Source: JBOHBN01 sp050698355 (lineage in GTDB: Bacteria > Actinomycetota > Actinomycetes > Streptosporangiales > WHST01). From it: a stretch of 6,244 nucleotides of DNA. Under the pieces are notes generated by a model that saw only the letters and a list, made by a program, of their open reading frames with translations, was not told where the DNA came from and searched no databases. Below are positions 1 through 4,671 of this stretch, one piece after another; the first letter of the stretch is position 1, and each line of letters opens with the position of its first letter. Where the stretch lies: NCBI GenBank assembly GCA_050698355.1, contig JBOHBN010000417.1, forward strand, positions 1-6,244, in the 5' to 3' direction. The translations under genes and the position numbers were made by a program.

Positions 1-1
1 C

Positions 2-100
2 GCCCTCACAGCCAACGGCGACTTCGACGCCTACTGGGCCTACCACCTCCGCGAACAACACCGGCGCATCCACCAGGCCCGCTACGACCTCGCCGCCTGA
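2..100 (+). CDS. C-terminal tail of a probable transposase (5' end outside window)
   Basis: The frame is open from the window edge and ends at TGA (98-100), giving 32 residues that include NGDFDAYWAYHLREQHRRIH and finish ARYDLAA. G or C fills nearly every third position, as expected for real coding sequence here. The 'NGDFxxYWxYHLxxEhxRxH' ending resembles, from memory, the C-terminus of actinobacterial ISKra4-type transposases. With no catalytic residues in view this assignment is tentative. It converges on the MFS gene with a 29-bp gap. If it is a transposase, an insertion sequence ends at or just after this point. No terminal inverted repeat could be recognised, because the other end of the element is outside the window. 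Confidence 0.45.
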   Translation, partial: ALTANGDFDAYWAYHLREQHRRIHQARYDLAA

Positions 101-101
101 C

Positions 102-120
102 AGCTCACTCCAGAAGAGCT
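102..120. terminator. Weak stem-loop between convergent genes
   Basis: AGCTC (102-106) pairs with GAGCT (116-120) around a 9-nt loop. The stem lies entirely within the 29-bp gap between the convergent tail (stop at 100) and the MFS gene (stop at 130), where a bidirectional terminator would be expected. The stem is only 5 bp and there is no T-tract on either strand, so this is a candidate only. Confidence 0.2.
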
Positions 121-129
121 ACACCCATT

Positions 130-1320
130 CTATTTCGACTTCTCGGGTGTCCCCGCGGGTGCAGGGGCCGCGAAGGCCGTCAGCGCGGCGAGAGCGGCGA
201 GCGCGGCGAACGCGAGGAACGCGCAAGTAGCGCCGACGTGGTCAACGGCGAGCCCGGCCAGCGGGGATGCGATCGCCTGGCCGACGGCGATGGCGAGGAA
301 GCCGACCGCGACGCTGGCGGCAGTGTGGCGGGGATGGAGGCGGAGGGCCCAGAAGAACACAACGGTGGTGAGGGTGACGTAGGCCGCGCCGAAGGCCGCG
401 ACCGATGCGAACGCGGCCGCAGCGAGGAAGGGCAGCAGGCCGAGGACGGCGGTCGCGGCTGCAAGGACGGCGGTACTGGCGATCCAGATGCGGCCCAGCC
501 CGCAGCGTGTGATGAGGTCGCCGGCGGCTACTCCGGCGAGCTCGGAGACGCCGAGCACGGTCCACAGCAGGATCGAGGTGGCCTGGCTGAGACTACTGGC
601 CTGGGTCACGTGGTCGCGGCCAAAGGTCCAGGTGCAGGCGCTGGCCGCGCCGAAGAGGACGGCGGCGGCGACCAGTCGCAGCGAACTCCGGTCAGCTGCG
701 ACGTTCAAGAACTCCGCGCCGAGCCGCTCGCCTGCCCGACCCCGGTCCAGGTCGCGGGGGATGGCGAGTGTGACCCAGATGGCGACGGCGGCGGCGGCGC
801 CAGCAAAGCACAACCACGCGACCCGCCACTGGCCGACCATCAGTAGCGCTACGGGGCCGGACAGGGCGATGCCCACCCCAGGGCCGGCGTTGACGGCCGC
901 TTGGGCTCGGTTCTGTATAGCGTGGGCGAGCCAGCGGGCCAGAGCCTGCGCCAGCGGTGGGGACGCAAGGCCGGTGCTGGATCCGGCCACCAAGACGGCG
1001 GTCGCCAACAGCGCCGGGTTCGGCGCGAGCGCAACGCCGACCATGCCCACCGTCGCTACGACCCCGGCTGAGGTCGCCACTGCCCGCGCTCCGATGCGCG
1101 GCACCGCCACAGCGGAGACCACGATTGCCAGACAGTAGCCGGCGTAGCTGCCCGCCCCGATGCCGCCCAACAGCGTGGCACTCAGCGTGAAGTCAGCCCG
1201 AAAAGCCGGCACGAACAACCCGTAGGCGAAGCGAGCAAGCCCGTAGCAGACAGCGATCAGCGCCACTCCCGGCGCAGTGAGCCGAAGCGGGTGAGCTGTG
1301 GACCTAGAGCCGTCCGCCAC
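130..1320 (-). CDS. MFS transporter, YbfB/YjiJ-like
   Basis: This is a 396-residue membrane protein with about 12 hydrophobic segments, at roughly residues 16-38, 48-72, 80-99, 103-127, 143-163, 166-187, 213-232, 247-268, 277-298, 301-325, 333-356 and 362-386. A hydrophilic loop near 188-212 separates the two halves. The motif GLARFAYG in the first segment (27-34), NAGPGVG (144-150) in the fifth, and FGRDHV (233-238) match the YbfB/YjiJ branch of the major facilitator superfamily. Length is normal for the family. Translation starts at GTG (1320), preceded by AGGGGA four bases away; the next in-frame GTG is inside segment 1 and would destroy it. The substrate is unknown. Divergence from a TetR gene across a shared operator suggests an inducible exporter of a small, probably toxic or signalling, compound. 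The tail after residue 385 is Ala/Pro-rich and cytoplasmic. Confidence 0.88.
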   Translation of the reverse strand: MADGSRSTAHPLRLTAPGVALIAVCYGLARFAYGLFVPAFRADFTLSATLLGGIGAGSYAGYCLAIVVSAVAVPRIGARAVATSAGVVATVGMVGVALAPNPALLATAVLVAGSSTGLASPPLAQALARWLAHAIQNRAQAAVNAGPGVGIALSGPVALLMVGQWRVAWLCFAGAAAAVAIWVTLAIPRDLDRGRAGERLGAEFLNVAADRSSLRLVAAAVLFGAASACTWTFGRDHVTQASSLSQATSILLWTVLGVSELAGVAAGDLITRCGLGRIWIASTAVLAAATAVLGLLPFLAAAAFASVAAFGAAYVTLTTVVFFWALRLHPRHTAASVAVGFLAIAVGQAIASPLAGLAVDHVGATCAFLAFAALAALAALTAFAAPAPAGTPEKSK

Positions 1321-1322
1321 GC

Positions 1323-1340
1323 TTCCCCTAGGAGTATATA
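1323..1340 (-). promoter_or_regulatory. -10 box and ribosome binding site of the MFS gene
   Basis: Read on the minus strand, TATACT (1338-1333), or the overlapping TATATA (1340-1335), is a good -10 box. It is followed by AGGGGA (1329-1324) and the GTG start at 1320. No convincing -35 hexamer lies 16-19 bp upstream. If transcription starts about 7 bp after the -10 box, the leader is only a few bases and cannot hold the whole ribosome site. Either the start point lies further upstream or the mRNA is nearly leaderless. Confidence 0.5.
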
Positions 1341-1372
1341 GAACGATCCGTCTGCGACTAGACCGTTCTGTA
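1337..1372. promoter_or_regulatory. Probable TetR operator between the divergent MFS and tetR genes
   Basis: Arms TATAGAACGATC (1337-1348) and GACCGTTCTGTA (1361-1372) are inverted copies matching at 10 of 12 positions, around a 12-bp spacer. Each side is also partly palindromic by itself: AGAACGATCCGTCT (1340-1353) matches its own reverse complement at 10 of 14 positions, and AGACCGTTCT (1360-1369) at 8 of 10. The region can therefore be read as one wide inverted repeat or as two adjacent operators built from AGAMCG half-sites. The outer ends overlap the -10 boxes of both genes, so a bound dimer, or pair of dimers, would block both promoters. Binding by the neighbouring TetR protein is inferred from position and symmetry. 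Confidence 0.6.
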
Positions 1373-1376
1373 CACT
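1371..1376 (+). promoter_or_regulatory. -10 box of the tetR gene (leaderless transcript)
   Basis: TACACT fits the actinobacterial TANNNT -10 pattern. Its last base is 7 bp before the ATG at 1384, so transcription would begin at or next to the start codon. No ribosome binding site at a usual distance is visible. Both facts point to a leaderless mRNA. The box overlaps the right arm of the operator, consistent with autorepression. No clear -35 box is seen. Confidence 0.5.
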
Positions 1377-1383
1377 AGCAGGC

Positions 1384-1971
1384 ATGAGCGAGCCCACAGA
1401 CGAGGGCAAGCAACGGCCGGAGGCCCGGCGGCGGCTGCTGGATGCCGCCGATCGGCTGTTCTACGCCCACGGCATTAACGCCACGGGGGTGGATGCGGTG
1501 ATCGAAGCTGCCGACGTGGCGCGGATGACCTTCTACAAGCACTTCCACGGCAAGGACGCCCTCATCGCCGCGTACCTGGAGGGCCGCGACCTGCGCTGGC
1601 GACTCACCTTCGAAGAGGCGGTCACCGCCGCCGGGGACGATCCACGCGCGCGCTTGCTGGCGATATTCGACGCCTTGAAGCTGTGGTCCTCAGAGCCGCG
1701 TTACCGCGGATGCTCATTCGCTAACGCCGCCGCAGAACTCGCCGACTCCCACCACCCCGCCCGCGACGTTGTCAGCGCCCACAAGCACGCCATGCGCCAG
1801 CGGCTGGCCGACCTCGCCCACGCGGCCAACGTCGCTGACCCGAAGCTGGTCGTGGACCAGCTGCTGATGCTGTTCGAAGGTGCCATCACGACCACGGCAC
1901 TCGGGACGGTCGACGAGGCCACAGACAAGGCCCGCGCGACCGCCCAGCAGCTACTCGCCTTTCCCAGATGA
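1384..1971 (+). CDS. TetR/AcrR family transcriptional regulator
   Basis: This 195-residue protein has the usual TetR layout. The N-terminal DNA-binding domain spans about residues 12-58, with RRRLLDAADRLFYAHG leading into a helix-turn-helix. The recognition helix is VARMTFYKHF (45-54), followed by the family signature HFHGKDAL (53-60). The remaining two-thirds is the helical ligand-binding and dimer domain. It contains RGCSFANAAAEL (108-119), a stretch common in the TetR subgroup that controls adjacent transporters or oxidoreductases. The ATG at 1384 is chosen because the HTH starts about 12 residues in and a -10 box sits 7 bp upstream. It is divergent from the MFS gene, sharing a 63-bp control region. 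It probably represses itself and the transporter and is released by the transported compound or a relative of it. The inducer cannot be deduced. Confidence 0.93.
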   Translation: MSEPTDEGKQRPEARRRLLDAADRLFYAHGINATGVDAVIEAADVARMTFYKHFHGKDALIAAYLEGRDLRWRLTFEEAVTAAGDDPRARLLAIFDALKLWSSEPRYRGCSFANAAAELADSHHPARDVVSAHKHAMRQRLADLAHAANVADPKLVVDQLLMLFEGAITTTALGTVDEATDKARATAQQLLAFPR

Positions 1972-2054
1972 TCTCCTCTTTTCGTCCTCGTCCTAGCCGC
2001 TCAGCTCCTGGGCTAAGGCGCAGCGGGTCAAGGCCGAGCGAAACGAGCCGCGGA

Positions 2055-2122
2055 AGCCCTGACACGCGAAGCGAGGGCTCACACTCAAGGGCCGAGGAGA
2101 ACGGCCCTCCCGTTTCGGCGGG
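2055..2122. repeat. Cluster of three consecutive inverted repeats (hairpins)
   Basis: Three hairpins follow each other within 68 bp. First, AGCCCT (2055-2060) pairs with AGGGCT (2074-2079), and an inner CGC/GCG closes a GAA loop, with a 4-base bulge. Second, AGGGCCG (2088-2094) pairs perfectly with CGGCCCT (2102-2108) around a 7-nt loop. Third, CCCG (2109-2112) pairs with CGGG (2119-2122). There are no T-tracts, so they are not standard intrinsic terminators. They lie about 85 bp after the tetR stop. They could be a tail-less terminator, a structured RNA, or recombination or replication structure from a mobile element. Confidence 0.4.
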
Positions 2123-2399
2123 TCATTCGGGTAGCTCGTGGTAACCCGACGCTTGCGCCGGCGACAGCAATCGCTCCGACCACCCACGCTGAGCACCGGC
2201 GATCGGCATGGCCTCAACGGAACGACGGCCGGTGGCTGCGTTGCGGCTGTGTGGTTTCCTCGCGGTCGTCGGCTACGCGGACCTGTCGCGCGGCGGACGG
2301 CCGCGCCGGACCGGCCGAGGAGGCCACGTCAAGCGCCGCATCGAGGAGGCGACCAGCGGCGCGACGCACACGAGGAGCTGGGAGCCCTCGCAGCAAAAC

Positions 2400-2419
2400 T
2401 TGGGCGTGTATTGGGCGTG
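2400..2419. repeat. Short direct repeat, TTGGGCGTG twice
   Basis: TTGGGCGTG occurs at 2400-2408 and again at 2411-2419, an 11-bp period close to one helical turn. A protein binding both copies would therefore sit on the same face of the DNA. The pair lies about 115 bp from the 3' end of the tRNA gene. Arm or excisionase sites of integrated elements often look like this, but two copies are little evidence. Confidence 0.3.
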
Positions 2420-2481
2420 ACTACCCGTATCCAGCCGCCACTGATCGGTCACAGCCGGACAGCGGACACGCCAGATCTCCA

Positions 2482-2497
2482 CCACCTGCGGCGGTGG
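2482..2497 (-). terminator. Possible stem-loop downstream of tRNA-Ser
   Basis: CCACC (2482-2486) pairs with GGTGG (2493-2497) around a 6-nt loop, 36 bp beyond the 3' end of the tRNA in its direction of transcription. The stem is short and no T-run follows, so termination here is a weak suggestion. Confidence 0.2.
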
Positions 2498-2532
2498 GAA
2501 TAGGCTCTGACCTGGGGAAATTGCTGGTTGAG

Positions 2533-2622
2533 CGGAGGGCGTGGGATTCGAACCCACGAGGACGGGAACACCGCCCTAGCGGTTTTCAAGACCGCCGCAC
2601 TCGGCCGCTGTGCGAGCCCTCC
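2533..2622 (-). tRNA. tRNA-Ser (anticodon UGA)
   Basis: On the minus strand the acceptor stem is GGAGGGC (2622-2616) paired with GCCCTCC (2540-2534), followed by discriminator G (2533). The anticodon stem GCGGT/ACCGC closes the loop CTTGAAA, placing anticodon TGA at 2588-2586. A long variable arm typical of class II (Ser/Leu/Tyr) tRNAs follows, then a perfect T arm GTGGG/CCCAC with loop TTCGAAT. The G discriminator and long arm agree with serine. It reads UCA and other UCN codons. CCA is not encoded; CTCA follows the discriminator. All stems are intact, so the gene should be functional. Its 3' half is a common integration target for actinobacterial elements. Confidence 0.97.
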
Positions 2623-2652
2623 AGGCTGGGCCCTTTACTACGGGCCAAGATC

Positions 2653-2658
2653 ATCTTA
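2653..2658 (-). promoter_or_regulatory. Candidate -10 box for tRNA-Ser
   Basis: TAAGAT, read on the minus strand, lies 30 bp upstream of the tRNA 5' end and would give a leader of roughly 24 nt. It fits the TANNNT pattern and stands out in GC-rich sequence. No good -35 hexamer is found at 16-18 bp. A short inverted repeat, GGCCC/GGGCC, lies in the presumed leader and could be part of 5' processing. Confidence 0.4.
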
Positions 2659-2883
2659 TTTGCCTTGGCTCGCACATGGCCCATGGTCTTCGGTATGCGG
2701 CTCCCGCTCGAAGCTCGAAGCCGACACCAGTGTGTCACGCCCGACCTGGTCCAAAGCCGCCCCGATACGAGCGTTCGCGGGTCTGCGCTTGCCTGTCGAC
2801 GCACCGTGAACGCGGAAGGCGGTCGCGCCCATGTAGCCGGTGAAGATTCCGTGGGTGGTCAAGGTGATCAGCCAGGTCACCAC
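2656..2883 (-). CDS. Hypothetical small ORF upstream of tRNA-Ser (doubtful)
   Basis: This 75-residue frame starts at GTG (2883), directly followed by another GTG, and ends in TAA just upstream of the tRNA. About 96% of the first 24 codons end in G or C and about 76% overall, so the front half looks coding. Residues 2-24 (beginning VTWLITLTTHGIFTGYMG) are hydrophobic and could form one membrane segment or a signal sequence; the rest is polar. No homologue or domain is recognised and there is no clear ribosome binding site. The stop overlaps the candidate -10 box of the tRNA. It may be a real small protein, a remnant of a larger membrane protein, or chance in GC-rich DNA. Confidence 0.25.
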   Translation of the reverse strand: MVTWLITLTTHGIFTGYMGATAFRVHGASTGKRRPANARIGAALDQVGRDTLVSASSFEREPHTEDHGPCASQGK

Positions 2884-3039
2884 CGGACCCCCACAGCAGC
2901 TGCGTCACATGAGTTGTCGGCTCCACCATCAGGCGGCTTCCCTCATCCGCATCGGCGACATGTTCGCACACGTCTTCTCTGGCGGTGCAGCGTCCCCCGC
3001 GGCCCCGTCCCAGTCCCTCGACCGGCGGGTCGTGTGCGG
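2884..3039. other. No supported gene
   Basis: Frames on both strands are short, change coding bias along their length and show no recognisable protein motif. Together with the doubtful ORF at 2656-2883, this leaves over 400 bp between the tRNA and the methyltransferase-like remnant without a confident gene. Confidence 0.4.
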
Positions 3040-3345
3040 TCACGGTGGCCTGCGCCCCCAGGCAGCCACGGTGGTCTGAGACAGGAAGCTGAAGCTCGGG
3101 TCGCGGCAGAGGGCCAAGGCCTCGTCGAGGTCGCCACCGGCCAGACCGGCGGTGAGCATCGCGTCGCCAATCTGCTGGAAGGTCAGCCGCACCGCCTCGG
3201 CACCGGGTGAGCCCCCGACCCAGATCCGGGCGTGGCCTTCCGCGTCCACCCGTTGTAGCCCCTGCCCGACGAGCTCGTCGACAAGCTAGCGACCGTAGTA
3301 CAGGTGGAGACCGCCTTCTGCCAGGGCGAGGTTATGCGCGGCGGT
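3040..3345 (-). pseudogene. Decayed C-terminal fragment, possible SAM-dependent methyltransferase
   Basis: On the minus strand the frame reads HNLALAEGGLHLYYGR, then an in-frame TAG (3288-3286), then LVDELVGQGLQRVDAEGHAR and further residues. It ends DPSFSFLSQTTVAAWGRRPP and TGA at 3040. The sense of the sequence continues smoothly across the TAG, as if one codon had mutated to stop. The ending 'L..L.DPxFxFlSxxTvAAWGRRP' resembles, from memory, the C-terminus of actinobacterial class I methyltransferases. The SAM-binding Rossmann motif (GxGxG) and the N-terminal two-thirds are not found upstream, where the 85-residue gene follows. The remnant is therefore both truncated and interrupted. An alternative is a live short protein starting at GTG 3249 (69 residues), but that would lack any catalytic core. 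The upstream limit given is approximate. Confidence 0.5.
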
Positions 3346-3551
3346 CTGAGGCGGTGCCGCGGGCCCACTCCCCGCCTCGTCAGCGCGCCCCAAACGGGAG
3401 TGCGGCGTACGAGACGTTCCACGCGCGGCATGATCGGCATGACGGACCCCCCATGCCTCGGTGGTGGCCGGCCCCGTACCGGGTTGTCGCCGCTACAGGC
3501 TTCGCCACCGCGCAGGCAGAGGCCAGCGTCCTTGATCCGTGGCCCGAGAAC

Positions 3552-3809
3552 TCACCCAGCATCCCGCAGCACCCGACGTACCGCCTCCAGGGCGGCCGCG
3601 CACCCGCGTAGCTGGTCCGGGTGCGCCTCCCAGATCGGCATCCCGATCTCCGCCTCGATCAGCCGACGTAGGTGGTCCGGATGCGTCCCCAAGTCACCGG
3701 AGAGGCGCAGCACGAGGCTCTCGACATGTTGCCGCGCCGCGCGATCGCGGAGGTGTTGCATCTCCTCGTCCGGCTGCTCGGGGATCCAGCCGAACTCAGA
3801 TCCGCTCAT
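3552..3809 (-). CDS. Hypothetical 85-residue acidic protein
   Basis: ATG (3809) to TGA (3552) encodes 85 residues with mostly G/C third positions. The gene begins 27 bp after the corrected end of the YoaK-type gene on the same strand, which suggests co-transcription. The sequence is soluble, helix-prone and charged, with no signal peptide, membrane segment or cysteine pair. HPDHLR (43-48) and HPDQLR (63-68) repeat with 20-residue spacing, each followed by an Ala/Glu-rich helix. This may mean two related helical units. I do not recognise a family. The ribosome site is weak (TAGG close to the ATG). Coding potential rests on codon bias, start/stop fit and gene spacing. Confidence 0.6.
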   Translation of the reverse strand: MSGSEFGWIPEQPDEEMQHLRDRAARQHVESLVLRLSGDLGTHPDHLRRLIEAEIGMPIWEAHPDQLRGCAAALEAVRRVLRDAG

Positions 3810-3836
3810 ACCTAGTTGTCTACCCCGGCGTACGCG

Positions 3837-4584
3837 TCACCCGTCCACCCGAGAACCACGGAAGTACAGCGCCGCCGCACCCACGACGACCGACACGGCG
3901 GCGAGCGCAGCGATCGGAGCCGCCCACGGGACCTCCACCACGAGCGCACCGCCGACCGCGGCACCCACGCACAGCGCGACGAGTACCCCAACCCGGCGCG
4001 CCCACCCCGTCGCCTGCCTGCCGAACGCGACGATCTCGATGAGTCCGGCGAGAGTGCCCGTCACGTACGTCGTGGCGATCCCGGAAAGCGACAGCCGGCG
4101 GACAGCCCCGGTCTGGGGCGCCCATGGCCACCGCCGACACGCCGACAAGCACATACTCGCCGGCCCCGGACGGATCCGCCCCCGTCACCTCCCACCCGGC
4201 GAGGAAGGCGGTGAGGACAACCATCTCGAGGGCGAGGGTCGGGGTGACCCGACGCGGCCACACCGCCCCTGCCGAGTCCTCGTGGCCCGCCCCGACCACG
4301 AGCGAAGCAACCAACACGCCCACAGCGAAGCCGGCGAAGGCGACGCCGGACCGTACCGCGCGAAGGGCATCACCCTGCGCCGCGGCGACCCCGAGGAGCA
4401 CCGTGTTGCCTGTCATGTTCGCGGTGAAGATCTGCCCGAGCCCGAGGTAGCTGATCGCGTCTACGCTGCCGGCCCCGAACGCCAACACGACGAGGAGCGT
4501 GTCACGGATCCGGGCAGCTCGAACCTCGGGAGGCGTCCCGCGCTCCCCCTCTACTGCGGGCTCTGTCGGGCGACGACCTGCCAC
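3837..4584 (-). pseudogene. YoaK-family (DUF1275) membrane protein, frameshifted
   Basis: Two overlapping frames together encode one protein of about 248 residues. Frame one (GTG 4584; GAGG 7 bp upstream) carries the DUF1275 hallmarks: FGAGSVDAISYLGLGQIFTA (36-55), then NMTGNTVLLG (56-65). Hydrophobic segments follow at about 76-100, 114-131 and 142-155. It reaches AVAMGA (151-156). The family motif continues as QTGAVRRLSLSGIATTYVTG, but in the next frame, which runs to TGA at 3837 and supplies the last membrane segments. The switch falls in a G4 run (4115-4118), and removing one base restores a perfect motif. As written, frame one instead ends at 3820 with a scrambled arginine-rich tail. The family is a group of integral membrane proteins of uncertain transport role. 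Either the gene is inactive or the base is a sequencing error. The next gene upstream is the EspI-like ATPase, 87 bp away on the same strand. Confidence 0.85.
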
Positions 4585-4671
4585 GTCCGGACCTCGCAGT
4601 TCACGCCTGCTACGGCCCTGTCCCTTCCCTGTCGGCGGCCCTCTCCACCCTGGTCGGTGGGCCAGGCCCGC

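Larger units (their letters stand above)
1972..2532. other. Noncoding stretch between tetR and tRNA-Ser
   Basis: These 561 bp contain only short, overlapping open frames on both strands. None has recognisable domains, a convincing ribosome binding site or a clear third-position GC pattern. The stretch holds the hairpin cluster at 2055-2122, the direct repeat at 2400-2419 and a small stem-loop at 2482-2497, listed separately. Its position against the 3' end of a tRNA gene would suit a decayed integration arm, but no integrase or excisionase remnant was recognised. Confidence 0.5.

Noticed and set aside
238..1138. Several plus-strand frames opposite the MFS gene
   Set aside because: They encode Gly/Glu/Asp- or Ala/Arg-rich strings without motifs and mirror the real transporter on the other strand.
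1993..2217. A 74-codon minus-strand frame ending GFRGSFRSALTRCALAQELSG-like sequence
   Set aside because: No domain, no ribosome binding site and no consistent codon bias. It coincides with the hairpin cluster, which better explains the sequence.
2251..3210. A 319-codon plus-strand frame crossing the tRNA gene
   Set aside because: It reads straight through the antisense of an intact tRNA-Ser and has no recognisable protein features.
4659..4669. Perfect short palindrome GGGCCAGGCCC just after the ATPase stop
   Set aside because: An 11-bp GC palindrome with a one-base centre cannot form a normal hairpin loop and has no T-tract; such words are common in GC-rich DNA.
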